A DNA stretch of 64,000 bases from Solimonas sp. (GCA_030149365.1 JASBRP010000026.1:124001-188000); one strand, 5' to 3'; counted from the first letter of the stretch, positions 10,536-19,271 are shown. The notes: generated by a model not told the origin, from the letters alone. Translations and numbers: made by a program.

Positions 10536-10575
10536 CGGCGTCCTGTCCTGGCCGTACCACAATACGAGGTTGTAA
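10396..10575 (+). CDS. Possible short ORF in flank copy 1 (59 aa)
   Basis: ATG 10396 is preceded by GGAGG at a good Shine-Dalgarno distance. The predicted peptide begins MGDT, then carries CRAAALPPP and a Leu/Ala-rich stretch. A related ORF with the same start context exists in flank copy 2, and the two length differences between them within the alignable part are single codons, so frame is kept. The sequence is extremely GC-rich, in which open frames occur by chance, and no family is recognised. The end of this ORF runs into the remnant of an immunity gene in another frame. Confidence 0.3.
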   Translation: MGDTLTLACCRAAALPPPPGLLLAAALPGAAACARAPGRGFRPDPCPGVLSWPYHNTRL

Positions 10576-10691
10576 AGGCTCTTAGAGAAATGCTTAGGCT
10601 TATGAAAGCGGCTGGACAGCCCACTTGGCAAAAGGTCAGATTTGAGCTGGAGAGTTCGGGTAAATTCCATCTCAACTTCGACTACGAGTGA
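10551..10691 (+). pseudogene. 3' fragment of a displaced immunity gene (YezG/DUF600-like)
   Basis: In the frame ending at TGA 10689-10691 the sequence encodes a soluble C-terminal tail: VVKALREMLRLMKAAGQ, then PTWQKVRFELESSGKFH and LNFDYE. The combination of a Trp followed by an acidic 'SSGKF..(D)FDY' ending resembles YezG/DUF600-type immunity proteins that pair with nuclease toxins. Base composition is clearly lower in GC than the flanking repeat, as is typical of imported immunity genes. Upstream the sequence switches abruptly into flank copy 1 and there is no plausible start, so most of the gene is gone. I infer the remains of an earlier toxin-immunity module overwritten by recombination. 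The family match is from memory. Confidence 0.65.
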
Positions 10692-10702
10692 GTCGAACGA
10701 TC

Positions 10703-11041
10703 GGGTGGGGCATGGTGAATCCGTGTCCGCATCTGGATTTGAAGCCGATCAACCCCCCCTCCCCGGCGGGGTTTTTTCGTTCCCGGGTCCCTCGGAATCT
10801 GTATGGCCGCCAGGTCCCGCGAAGCCGAGTTTTCGCCTAGCGCTGCATTCGTGCATCGGCAGATAGCTATGCCATAGAGTGGTGTCACCCCACCTGGAGG
10901 ACCCATGGGCGACATTGCTTCTATCCGCTGTCGAGCGGCCGCGCTCCCGCCGCCGTTTGGTCTGCTGCCCGCCGCCGCGCTATTCGCCATGGCCTATCAC
11001 CCGGCCCCTGACCGTGGTTTTAGCCCTGCCCCTCACCCCAC
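10703..11041 (+). repeat. Immunity-gene 3' flank, copy 2 of a ~340 bp direct repeat
   Basis: This is the second copy of the segment at 10198-10535 and begins 11 bases after the stop of the immunity remnant. Substitutions are scattered, the terminator stem is eroded, and small indels are present, so the duplication is not recent. Its end runs into a REP-like palindrome (11029-11068) and the 3' end of the convergent DUF1302 gene. No transposase or integrase lies in or near either copy. Confidence 0.85.
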
Positions 11042-11084
11042 CCCTCCCCGCCAGCGGGGAGAGGGAGCTGAGTCTCAGAACTGA
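10905..11084 (+). CDS. Possible short ORF in flank copy 2 (59 aa)
   Basis: ATG 10905 has GGAGG just upstream, as in copy 1. The peptide shares MGD, CRAAALPPP and GLLPAAAL with the ORF at 10396, and its last codons come from the REP-like palindrome and overlap the end of the convergent DUF1302 gene. Frame-preserving differences between the two copies favour coding; the high GC and lack of a known family argue for caution. Confidence 0.28.
   Translation: MGDIASIRCRAAALPPPFGLLPAAALFAMAYHPAPDRGFSPAPHPTPPRQRGEGAESQN
11029..11068 (+). repeat. REP-like palindromic repeat, copy A
   Basis: The sequence CCCCTCACCCCACCCCTCC continues into a hairpin CTCCCCGC-ca-GCGGGGAG and GAGGGAGC. The same layout (CCCTCACCCC head followed by a C-rich/G-rich hairpin) recurs inverted around the DUF559 gene at 36175-36212 and 36584-36620. 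It sits between the convergent toxin locus and DUF1302 gene. Confidence 0.75.
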
Positions 11085-13630
11085 TACCGCACAAACGCCT
11101 GCGCAAAGTCACGATCCCGGTACAGGTTCGTCTCGCCGCCACCGAAGAACCAGCCGTAGCCCACGGTGAAGGAGATCGCCTCCTTGTAGCGCGTCTCCAG
11201 GTTGGCGATCACCTGCTTGCGGCCCTTGACGAAGTTTTCAGCGGGGCCCGGGCCGGTGCCGTTGACGTCGTGCATCCACACGATGAAGGGCTGCAGGCTG
11301 ATGCCGGGCGCCACGCTCTCGTATTTGATGATCGTGATCAGGCGATAGCCCCAGGAGAACTTGTCGACGTAGTTGTCGAGGTTGGCCTGGTGCGGGTTGA
11401 AGCGCAGGCCGTCGCCGTAGACGTCGCCGGCATTCACGTCGTAGATGCCGTCGCCGTTGCGGTCGTAGTTGACGGTGCAGCTGGGGTTGGTGGAGCAGGC
11501 CTGGCGTGAGCCGTCGGCGCCGCTGCCGTCGGCGCCGGCGCTGGCGTGGGTGTAGACGCCCGGTGCTTCGATCTGCAGCTGGTCCAGCGGCGGCAGATCG
11601 GGGATCCACACGGCGCCGAATTCGCCCACCAGCTGTACCTGGTCGGCGCCGATGGGGTTGTCGGTGTTGCCCAGTACCTGGGTGAAGCCGAGGTTGAACT
11701 GGAGGGTGTCGAACTTCTCGTAGCCGCGGATGTAGCTGTTCGGTGCGTTCTCGCCCACCACGCCGCCGCGGTAGGGAATGACGAAGCTGGGGAAGGCGCG
11801 GGCGGAGCCGGGCACGTGGCCCACCAGCAGGTTCAGGGTATCGCGGTAGATGATGTTGCCGTTGGCATCGGTGAAGTCGCTGCTGCCATATTCGTTGGTT
11901 ACGAACTGGCCGTTCTCGTTGAAGCCGCTGCCGCCGCGCGAGCCGGCGCAGCCGAGGCTGGCGTCGTGGCAGCGCGTCAGCGTGGGACCCAGCGCGGCGA
12001 AGGCCAGGTCGGTGACGGCGACCTGCAGCGGCTGGTCGGGGCGGTAGGCGACCTCGCCCTGGATCGAGTAGTCGCCCAGGGTGGTGTTGAAGCTGAAGCC
12101 CAGCATCTTCAGGTTCTCGGGATACTCGAAGAAGGGCTGCGGCGAGTCCAGGGCGATGGCGTTGGAATGCGGCTGTGCCGGATTGCCGATGAGGTTCAGC
12201 AGGCCACCAGCGTTCGCCAGGCCCAGGTCCGCCAGGATCGCCGGGTTGGCCAGGCCTAGCAGCAGTGCGTCGCCGGTCAGGCGTAGGGTGGCACTCAGGT
12301 TGGAGGCCACCGGCAGGTTAGGGCAGGCGTCCAGGAAGGTGCTGGTGTTGGTGGCGTTGATGCCCAGCGCATTGCCCTCGGCGCGGGCGCAGGAGGCAGC
12401 GGACGAATTGAAGCTGACGTAGGGCAGCTTCGAGTGGTAGTTCATGAAGTAGAAGCCCAGCTCGGTGCCGGAGCCGAGGTTCTCGGCGTAGTACTTGAAG
12501 GCGATGCCGAACTGGCCCTGGTCGCTGGCCTCGCGGTCGCGGCCGCGCAGGAAGGTGGTCGTGGTCGGCGTGATCAGCGTCAGCGGGTTGTCGGCATAGC
12601 CGAGTTGCTGGCGCGCGGTGGCGCCGGCATAGGCGCGGTCCGGGTCGTCCGGCGAGGTGCCGAAGGTCAGGTTGAGGCTGTCGACGGCGTTGTTGGTGCC
12701 GATGTCGTTGAAGCCGAAGTAGCTGCCGGGAGCCGGCGCCACCACGGGCTTCCACTCGAACTGGTAGTAGGCCTCGACGGTGGCGTTCTCGAACACGTCC
12801 ATGCTGGCGAACAGCGAGGCGATCGGCGTGAACACCTCTTCCACCTGGTAGCCGACGCGGTAGAGATTGTTGGCGTCCACCGGCTGCGCCTGGTTGACCG
12901 AGCCGATCACCAGCAGCGTGGACTCGCCCCAGTTCACGGTCTGGCGGCCGAGCTTGAAGGAGATGTCCTTGTCGCCCCAGAGGGGCAGGCGTCCGGAGAT
13001 GTTGGCGTCGAGCCACTGCAGGTCGCTGCCGACCTGGCGCAGCACCTCGCCGTCGCGCCGCTGCGTGCGCACCGCCTCGCCCTTGCCGTAGACGCGGGTG
13101 AAGAAGCGGTTGGACTCCGCACTGCCGGTGGTGGCCACGCGGTTCACGTTCTCCGCCGTGATCATGTTGGGGTGGAACTCCGTGAAGTCGTTGTTCACGA
13201 AGTCGTGGAACGCCAGCCAGCGCGCGAAGAAGCCGAAGCCGTTCCAGTTCAGCGTCAGGTCCTGCGTCACCTTGGCGACGCCCTGGACCATGTCGCCCTT
13301 GTTGTAGTTCAGGTTGCCGTCGTCGTTGCGCATGCTGAACTGGCCGGGGGCGGCGGCCAGGTGCTGTGCCGGGTAGGTCTGTTCCTTGAACAGGCCCTGG
13401 CAGGACTGGTATCGGCCGCCGCAGAGGTCCGGATTCAGGTTGGCCTTGCCGACCAGGTCGGCGGCGCGGTCCTCCATGCGCCAGGCGCCGCCTGCAGTGA
13501 TGGCTGTATTGAGCACGCCGGTCACTTCGCCGCCGGCGAAGTCGAAGGTGAGGGCCTGGGCGGGAACGCTGCAGGCCAGGGCCAGCAGCGCCGCAATGGA
13601 ACGGGTCAACCGCGTGCGGCTGTTCTTCAT
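11075..13630 (-). CDS. DUF1302 outer-membrane protein, paralogue 1
   Basis: This 851-residue protein starts at ATG 13630, which has GAGGA at the right distance; an in-frame TTG 18 bases upstream is unlikely. It opens with a Sec signal peptide (MKNSRTRLTRSIAALLALA..VPAQA) and ends in Phe (VRYQF), the usual last residue of outer-membrane beta-barrels. The mature start (LTFDFAGGEVTGVLNTAIT) and the segments WRMEDR, SMRNDDGNLNYNKGDMVQG and LGRQTVNWGEST are typical of DUF1302. Members accompany DUF1329 proteins and hydrophobic-compound metabolism and are thought to act in outer-membrane uptake, but the exact role is not established. It is closely similar over its length to the next gene; its main difference is an insert around residues 710-735 with a dockerin/EF-hand-like loop (DRNGDGIYDVNAGD) that may bind calcium. 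Confidence 0.88.
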   Translation of the reverse strand: MKNSRTRLTRSIAALLALACSVPAQALTFDFAGGEVTGVLNTAITAGGAWRMEDRAADLVGKANLNPDLCGGRYQSCQGLFKEQTYPAQHLAAAPGQFSMRNDDGNLNYNKGDMVQGVAKVTQDLTLNWNGFGFFARWLAFHDFVNNDFTEFHPNMITAENVNRVATTGSAESNRFFTRVYGKGEAVRTQRRDGEVLRQVGSDLQWLDANISGRLPLWGDKDISFKLGRQTVNWGESTLLVIGSVNQAQPVDANNLYRVGYQVEEVFTPIASLFASMDVFENATVEAYYQFEWKPVVAPAPGSYFGFNDIGTNNAVDSLNLTFGTSPDDPDRAYAGATARQQLGYADNPLTLITPTTTTFLRGRDREASDQGQFGIAFKYYAENLGSGTELGFYFMNYHSKLPYVSFNSSAASCARAEGNALGINATNTSTFLDACPNLPVASNLSATLRLTGDALLLGLANPAILADLGLANAGGLLNLIGNPAQPHSNAIALDSPQPFFEYPENLKMLGFSFNTTLGDYSIQGEVAYRPDQPLQVAVTDLAFAALGPTLTRCHDASLGCAGSRGGSGFNENGQFVTNEYGSSDFTDANGNIIYRDTLNLLVGHVPGSARAFPSFVIPYRGGVVGENAPNSYIRGYEKFDTLQFNLGFTQVLGNTDNPIGADQVQLVGEFGAVWIPDLPPLDQLQIEAPGVYTHASAGADGSGADGSRQACSTNPSCTVNYDRNGDGIYDVNAGDVYGDGLRFNPHQANLDNYVDKFSWGYRLITIIKYESVAPGISLQPFIVWMHDVNGTGPGPAENFVKGRKQVIANLETRYKEAISFTVGYGWFFGGGETNLYRDRDFAQAFVRYQF

Positions 13631-13721
13631 GGGGAAAATCCTCGTCAAGGTTCGCGCTGGACCCTGCGTGGGATCCGGTCGTCGTTGGCGGCCATCTTAA
13701 CGAGGAGAACTGCCCTTAAAC

Positions 13722-13750
13722 AGAAAAGCCCGCCATGGGCGGGCTTTTCT
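13722..13750 (-). terminator. Intrinsic terminator after DUF1302 paralogue 2
   Basis: A perfect 13 bp palindrome (AGAAAAGCCCGCC / GGCGGGCTTTTCT) with a three-base loop lies just downstream of the stop at 13765. Its A and T flanks would let it work in both directions. Confidence 0.9.
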
Positions 13751-13764
13751 ACAAAAGTTGCTTT

Positions 13765-16392
13765 TCAGAACTGGTAGCGCACGAAGGCCTGTGCGAAATC
13801 GCGGTCGCTGTACAGGTTGTTTTCGCCGCCGCCGAAGTACCAGCCGTAACCCACGGTGAAGGAGATGGCTTCCTTGTAGCGGGTTTCCAGGTTCGCCAGC
13901 ACCGACTTGCGGCCCTTGACGAAGTTCTCGGCCGGGCCCGGGCCGGTGCCGTTCACGTCGTGGCTCCAGACGATGAAGGGCTGCAGGCTGATGCCCGGCG
14001 CCACGCTCTCGTACTTGATGATGCTGATGATGCGGTAGCCCCAGGAGAACTTGTCGACGAAGGCGTCGAGGTCGGCCTGGTGCGGGTTGAAGCGCAGGCC
14101 GTCCGGGCCATAGCTGCAGGTCGGGTTGGTGGAGCAGGCCTGCTGCTGGCCGCCGACCGGCACCCAGGGGTTGGTCTGGGCGTTGTGGGGCAGGGCGGGA
14201 TCCTTCAGCACGAAGCCCGAGCCATCAGCGCCGGCGGTGGCGCTGGTGAAGACGCCCGGCGCTTCGATCTGCAGTTGGTCCAGCGACGGCAGATCGGGAA
14301 TCCAGACCGCGCCGAATTCGCCCACCAGCTGAATCTGGTCCGCGCCGAAGGGGTTGTCGGTGGCGCCCAGCACCTGGGTGAAGCCGAGGTTGAACTGGAA
14401 GGTATCGAAACGCTCGTAGCCGCGGATGTAGCTGTTGGGGGCGTTCTCGCCGACCACGCCGCCGCGGTAGGGGATCACGAAGTTCGGGAAGGCGCGCGCC
14501 GAACCCGGGCCGTGACCCAGCAGGATGTTGACCGTGTCGCGGTAGGGGTTGTTGCCGTTCTGGTCCAGGAAGTCGCTGGAGTCGTAGTGGACCAGGTTGC
14601 CGTTGCTGCTGCCCTCGCCAAAGCCCTGGCCGCCTGCGGCAGAGCCGGCGCAGTTCAGCGTCACATCATGGCAGCGCGTCAGGGTCGGACCGGCAGCAGC
14701 CAGTGAAAGGTCGGCAATGGCTACCTGCAGCGGCTGATTCGGGCGGTAGGCCACTTCGCCCTGGATCGAGTAGTCGCCGACCGTGGTGTTGAAGCTCATG
14801 CCGAACATCTTCAGGTCTTCCGGATACTCGAAGAAGATGCGCGCGGTATCCAGGGCGACGGCGGAGCGGGTAGTGCCGGTGGCGTTCGGGTTGCCGCCAC
14901 CGAGCAGCACCGGCAGTGCCTGGGCGAGATCCAGGGGCGAGCCGAGGTCTCCGCTGGCCAGCGCGGGCACTACAAGGCCAATGGCATCAAGCAGAAGCTG
15001 GTTGCTCGGCGAGTTATTGGTCGGGTCCAGGGGGAACAGAGGACTGCCATTGGTGAAGACGGGGTTGTCTTTGCAAGCCTGCACGTATTGCGCGGTATTG
15101 CGGACATCGATGCCCATCGGGTTGCCCTCGCGACGGGCGCAGGAGGCATCGGTGGACATGAAGCTCACATAGGGCAGCTTCGAGTGGTAGTTCATGAAGT
15201 AGAAGCCGAACTCCGTACCGGAGTTGAAGTTCTCGGCGTAGTACTTGAAGGCGATGCCGTACTGGCCACTGTCGCGGGCTTCACGGTCCTTGTCGCGGTA
15301 GATGGTGGCAGAGGTCGGCGTCACCAGCGTCAGCGGGTTGTCCAGGTAGCCTGTCTGCGTGGCGGCGCTGTCGCCGCGGTAGGCGCGGTCCGGGTCTTCG
15401 GCGGAGCCGCCAAAGCTCAGGTTGGGATTCTGGCCAGCGTTGTTGGTGCCGATGTCCACGAAGCCGAAGTAGCTGCCCGGCGCGGGCGCCTCCACCGGCT
15501 GCCACTCGAGCTGGTAGTAGGCCTCGACGGTGGCGTTCTCGAACAGGTCCATGCTGGCGAAGACCGAGGCGATCGGCGTGAACACCTCTTCAACCTGGAA
15601 GCCGACGCGGTAGAGGTTGTTGGCATTGACCGGTTGCGCCTGGTTGACCGAGCCGATCACCAGCAGGGTGGACTCACCCCAGTTGATGGTCTGGCGGCCG
15701 ACCTTGAAGCTGATCTCCTTGTCGCCCCACACCGGCAGGCGGCCGTAGATGTTGGCGTCCAGCCACTGCAGGTCGCTGCCGATCTGGCGCAGTACTTCGC
15801 CGTCGTTGCGCTTGTTGCGCACCACACCGCCCGGACCGTAGACCCGCTTGTTGGCGAAGTAGCGGTTGGATACGTTGTGGTCGCCAACCGTGCCCACCTG
15901 GCCGACGTTCTCGCGCGTAATGCGATTCGGGTGGTACTCGGTGAAATCGTTGTTGACGAAGTCGTAGAACGCCAGCCAGCGGGCGAAGAAGCCGAACTCG
16001 CCCCAGGTCAGGTTGATGTCCTGGGTGATCTTGGCGACGCCCTGCACCATGTCGTGCTTGTCGTAGTTCAGGTTGCCGTCGTCGTTGCGCATGCTGAACT
16101 GGCCGGGCGCGTTGGACAGGCGCTGCGACGGGTAGATCTGGTCGCGGAACAGGGCCTGGCACTGCTGGTACACGCCGTTGCAGAGATCCGGGTTCAGGTT
16201 CGACTTGCCGATCAGGTCCGGGCTCTGGTCCTCCATGCGCCAGGCGGCGCCTACGCTGATGGCAGTGTTCAGCACGCCTTCGACCTGGCCGTCGAACAGG
16301 CTCAGGTTGAGGGCGGAAGCCGGGGTGGCGGCCAGCAAGCTGGACAGGGCAAGGGCGGGCAATGCCACGCGCCGCAGGGAGGCTGACGCCAT
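13765..16392 (-). CDS. DUF1302 outer-membrane protein, paralogue 2
   Basis: This 875-residue protein starts at ATG 16392 behind GAGGAG. It has a signal peptide (MASASLRRVALPALALSSLLAA..ASA) and the C-terminal VRYQF of an outer-membrane barrel. It matches paralogue 1 in order and sequence over nearly its whole length (WRMEDQSPDLIGKSNLNPDLC, MRNDDGNLNYDKHDMVQG, VGRQTINWGESTLLVIGS), so the two are a tandem duplication that has since diverged. Differences cluster in probable loops: a longer segment near residues 410-480 and a different loop near 750 that lacks the calcium-type motif of paralogue 1. A terminator separates the genes, so each probably has its own promoter. The likely role is outer-membrane passage of hydrophobic substrates; substrate unknown. 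Confidence 0.88.
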   Translation of the reverse strand: MASASLRRVALPALALSSLLAATPASALNLSLFDGQVEGVLNTAISVGAAWRMEDQSPDLIGKSNLNPDLCNGVYQQCQALFRDQIYPSQRLSNAPGQFSMRNDDGNLNYDKHDMVQGVAKITQDINLTWGEFGFFARWLAFYDFVNNDFTEYHPNRITRENVGQVGTVGDHNVSNRYFANKRVYGPGGVVRNKRNDGEVLRQIGSDLQWLDANIYGRLPVWGDKEISFKVGRQTINWGESTLLVIGSVNQAQPVNANNLYRVGFQVEEVFTPIASVFASMDLFENATVEAYYQLEWQPVEAPAPGSYFGFVDIGTNNAGQNPNLSFGGSAEDPDRAYRGDSAATQTGYLDNPLTLVTPTSATIYRDKDREARDSGQYGIAFKYYAENFNSGTEFGFYFMNYHSKLPYVSFMSTDASCARREGNPMGIDVRNTAQYVQACKDNPVFTNGSPLFPLDPTNNSPSNQLLLDAIGLVVPALASGDLGSPLDLAQALPVLLGGGNPNATGTTRSAVALDTARIFFEYPEDLKMFGMSFNTTVGDYSIQGEVAYRPNQPLQVAIADLSLAAAGPTLTRCHDVTLNCAGSAAGGQGFGEGSSNGNLVHYDSSDFLDQNGNNPYRDTVNILLGHGPGSARAFPNFVIPYRGGVVGENAPNSYIRGYERFDTFQFNLGFTQVLGATDNPFGADQIQLVGEFGAVWIPDLPSLDQLQIEAPGVFTSATAGADGSGFVLKDPALPHNAQTNPWVPVGGQQQACSTNPTCSYGPDGLRFNPHQADLDAFVDKFSWGYRIISIIKYESVAPGISLQPFIVWSHDVNGTGPGPAENFVKGRKSVLANLETRYKEAISFTVGYGWYFGGGENNLYSDRDFAQAFVRYQF

Positions 16393-16517
16393 TCGAATCT
16401 CCTCATCAAAAAAAGAACCGCATGGGGCCCTGATTGATGATGGCCGCTTATAGTGCGGCGCCCCGGCCCCTGATGGGGCGAATTCTAGCCAGTTTTTAAG
16501 CGCTTAACAGATGTTTT

Positions 16518-17309
16518 TCAGCTTGTCGCCGTTCGCGGTGCGGAGGCGGCCCAATCCCGTGCGAATTGCCGGGCAACACGCCCTGAACGCGAGGCGCGGT
16601 TCAGTGCCCAGCGCAGCGCCGATTTCTCGGTTTCCTCGTCCCAGGCGGTATGGCCCAGGTTGCCCAGGTGCAGGCGCACCAGGTCCAGGTATTGGTCCTG
16701 GTTGAAGGACTGGAACGACAGCCACAGGCCGAAGCGCTCCGACAGGGCGATCTTCTCCTCGGTGGATTCGCCGGGGTGGAGCTCGTCGTCGATCCAGTGG
16801 TACTCGCCGTTGTCGCGGCGCGATTCCGGCATCAGGTGCCGGCGGTTGCTGGTGGCGTAGATCAGCACGTTCTCGGGGGGCTCCTCGACGCCGCCGTCCA
16901 GGGCCGTCTTCAGGGCCGTCAGGGCCGGATCGCTGGACGCCACGGAGAAGTCATCCACGTAGAGCACGTAGCGCTCGCGGTGACCACGCAGCGGTGCCAC
17001 GATCTCCGGCAGGTCGATCAGGTCGTGCGGCGGCACCTCCACCAGGCGCAGGCCGTCGCCGGCGTAGGCCGCCAGCATGGCCTTGACCAGGGAGGACTTG
17101 CCGGTGCCGCGGGCGCCGGTCAGCAGGGCATGGTTGGCCGGCAGCCCGCGCACGAAGCGCTCGGTGTTGCGCATCAGCAACTGCTTCTGCCGGTCCACGG
17201 CCAGGAGCTGGTCCGGCGGCAACTGCTGCACGAATTCCAGCGGCTGCAGGGCGCCGTGGCGCCAGCGGTAGGCCAGGGCGGGGGGCAGGGGGGCGGCGGT
17301 CGGGCTCAT
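16518..17309 (-). CDS. DUF815-family AAA+ ATPase
   Basis: The gene encodes a 263-residue cytoplasmic ATPase from ATG 17309. A longer frame to 17387 runs through the ettA terminator and is rejected. It has a Walker A motif GARGTGKS (residues 65-72), a Walker B-like YVLYVDDFS (about 120), and the DUF815 hallmarks ATSNRRHLMPE and FGLWLSFQSFNQDQYL. DUF815 proteins are single-domain AAA+ ATPases found in many proteobacteria; their substrate is unknown. No clear Shine-Dalgarno precedes the ATG. The gene lies downstream of ettA on the same strand but is separated by a strong terminator, so it may depend on read-through or its own promoter. Confidence 0.85.
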   Translation of the reverse strand: MSPTAAPLPPALAYRWRHGALQPLEFVQQLPPDQLLAVDRQKQLLMRNTERFVRGLPANHALLTGARGTGKSSLVKAMLAAYAGDGLRLVEVPPHDLIDLPEIVAPLRGHRERYVLYVDDFSVASSDPALTALKTALDGGVEEPPENVLIYATSNRRHLMPESRRDNGEYHWIDDELHPGESTEEKIALSERFGLWLSFQSFNQDQYLDLVRLHLGNLGHTAWDEETEKSALRWALNRASRSGRVARQFARDWAASAPRTATS

Positions 17310-17351
17310 GGTGTCGGCTGAGGCAGAGGGTCGTCTGTGGATAGTAGGGAA

Positions 17352-17383
17352 AAACAAGGCCCGCCGAAGCGGGCCTTGTTCCT
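17352..17383 (-). terminator. Intrinsic terminator after ettA
   Basis: On the minus strand AACAAGGCCCGC-ttcg-GCGGGCCTTGTT is followed by TTT. The stem is 12 bp with a stable tetraloop and lies 63 bases after the ettA stop. Confidence 0.92.
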
Positions 17384-17445
17384 GCAACCACTATCTACCA
17401 TTGATCAGCGGCCATCTGTCGAGCTCAGGCCAGCTTCCATCTCGC

Positions 17446-19110
17446 TCAGGCCAGCTTCTTGTGGCGCGAGCGGCGGTTGACGCCCGGCTCGGAGCCGGTG
17501 CGGCGGCGGAAGTCTTCCTCGTACTCGCGGTAGTTGCCTTCGAGCCAGGTCACCTCGCCCGAATCCTCGAAGGCGAGGATGTGGGTGGCGACGCGGGCCA
17601 GGAACCAGCGGTCCTGCGAGATCACCATGGCGCAGCCCGGGAAGTCCAGGATCGCCTCTTCCAGGGCACGCAGGGTTTCCACGTCCAGGTCGTTGGTCGG
17701 TTCGTCGAGCAGCAGCACGTTGCCGCCCTGCAGCAGCATCTTGGCCAGGTGCAGGCGGTTGCGTTCGCCGCCCGAGAGCTCCTTGACGCGCTTCTGCTGC
17801 GACTCGCCCTTGAAGTTGAAGCGGCCGATGTAGGCGCGCGAGGGCATCTCGAAATTGCCGACGCGCAGGATGTCCAGCCCGCCGGAGATTTCCTTGAATA
17901 CGCTGTTGTCGCCGTCCAGGTCGTCGCGGCTCTGGTCCACATAGGCGAACTGCACGGTCTCGCCGATCTTGACCGTGCCCTGGTAGTCCTTGTCCTGGCC
18001 GGTGAGGATGCGGAACAGCGTGGTCTTGCCCATGCCGTTGGCGCCGATGATGCCGACGATGGCGCCGCGCGGCACCTTGAAGTTCACGCCCTCGTACAGG
18101 GTACGGTCGCCGAACTTCTTGCCCAGGTCGCTGACCTCGATGACCATGTCACCCAGGCGCTGGCCGGGCGGGATATAGAGGTCCTTGGTCTCGCTGCGCT
18201 TCTGGTATTCCTGCGAAGACAGCTCCTCGAAGGCCTTGATGCGCGCCTTGCTCTTGGCCTGGCGGCCCTTGGGGTTCTTGCGCACCCACTCCAGCTCTTC
18301 CTTGATCGCCTTGGCGCGGGCGTCTTCCTGCTTCTGCTCGGTCTCCAGGCGCTTGTCCTTCTGGTCCAGCCAGGAGGAGTAGTTGCCCTGCCAGGGGATG
18401 CCGTGGCCGCGGTCCAGTTCCAGGATCCAGCCGGCGACATTGTCGAGGAAGTAGCGGTCATGGGTGACCGCGATGATGGTGCCCGGGAAGTCCTTGAGGA
18501 ACTTCTCCAGCCAGGCCACCGATTCGGCGTCGAGGTGGTTGGTGGGCTCGTCCAGCAGGATCATGTCCGGCTTGGACAGCAGCAGGCGGCACAAGGCCAC
18601 GCGGCGGCGTTCGCCACCGGAGAGCTTGGTGACGTCGGCCTCCCAGGGCGGCAGGTTCAGGGCCTCGGCGGCCTTGTTCAGGATCAGGTCGATGTTCTCG
18701 GCGTCGGCGGCGGCGATCTGGGCCTCCAGTTCGGCCTGGCGGGCGGCCAGCTTGTCGAAGTCCGCGTTCTCCTCGGCGTAGGCAGCGTAGACCGCCTCCA
18801 GGTCCGACTTGAGCTTGAGCAGCTCGCCGAGTGCTTCCTCGACGTTGCCGCGCACGTTCTTGGTCGGGTCCAGCTTGGGCTCCTGCGGCAGGTAGCCGAC
18901 CTTGAGCCCCGGCATCGGGCGGGCTTCGCCGACGATGTCCTTGTCGATGCCGGCCATGATCTTCAGTAGCGTGGACTTGCCGGCGCCGTTGTAGCCCAGC
19001 ACGCCGATCTTGGCCCCGGGGAAGAAGGACAGGGAGATATCGCGAAGGATTTCCTTCTTGGGCGGCACGATCTTGCCGACCCGGTTCATGGTGTAGACGT
19101 ACTGGGACAT
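17446..19110 (-). CDS. ettA: Energy-dependent translational throttle protein EttA
   Basis: This is a 554-residue ABC-F ATPase, the usual EttA length, from ATG 19110 (MSQYVYTMNRVGKIVPPKK). It has two nucleotide-binding domains and no membrane segments: Walker A GYNGAGKST and signature LSGGERRRVALC in the first, GANGMGKTT and LSGGERNRLHLA in the second. Between them is a charged linker (about residues 240-310) corresponding to the P-site tRNA interaction motif. EttA binds the ribosomal E site and gates entry into the elongation cycle according to ATP/ADP level. A longer in-frame start to 19212 adds 34 low-complexity residues and is unlikely. A strong terminator follows the gene. Confidence 0.96.
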   Translation of the reverse strand: MSQYVYTMNRVGKIVPPKKEILRDISLSFFPGAKIGVLGYNGAGKSTLLKIMAGIDKDIVGEARPMPGLKVGYLPQEPKLDPTKNVRGNVEEALGELLKLKSDLEAVYAAYAEENADFDKLAARQAELEAQIAAADAENIDLILNKAAEALNLPPWEADVTKLSGGERRRVALCRLLLSKPDMILLDEPTNHLDAESVAWLEKFLKDFPGTIIAVTHDRYFLDNVAGWILELDRGHGIPWQGNYSSWLDQKDKRLETEQKQEDARAKAIKEELEWVRKNPKGRQAKSKARIKAFEELSSQEYQKRSETKDLYIPPGQRLGDMVIEVSDLGKKFGDRTLYEGVNFKVPRGAIVGIIGANGMGKTTLFRILTGQDKDYQGTVKIGETVQFAYVDQSRDDLDGDNSVFKEISGGLDILRVGNFEMPSRAYIGRFNFKGESQQKRVKELSGGERNRLHLAKMLLQGGNVLLLDEPTNDLDVETLRALEEAILDFPGCAMVISQDRWFLARVATHILAFEDSGEVTWLEGNYREYEEDFRRRTGSEPGVNRRSRHKKLA

Positions 19111-19271
19111 GATGGGGCTGTTCGCTGGAAAGGCGGCAATTCTACCCCGTCCGCCGCCCGGGTTCGCGGGGCCTGGGGCGCTAAAGTGGTCTTTTGACGG
19201 TCGCCGGGTCAATATCGATCCGGACCCGCCGCCGGGAAGGCGGGGGATGACTCCCAGGAGCAGGACGCCGG

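Noticed and set aside
10035..10670. Minus-strand frames across the duplicated flanks
   Set aside because: They read through repeat and remnant sequence; composition is Arg/Gly/Pro-rich and no family fits.
10198..11041. Insertion sequence or CRISPR-like array in the flank repeats
   Set aside because: There are only two diverged copies with no transposase, terminal inverted repeats or regular spacers.
16511..17321. Plus-strand frames opposite the DUF815 ATPase
   Set aside because: Gln/Val/Gly-rich translations with no motifs; the ATPase on the other strand has a clear Walker A motif.
17310..17387. Extended N-terminus for the DUF815 protein
   Set aside because: The extension is encoded by the ettA terminator hairpin and is not conserved family sequence.
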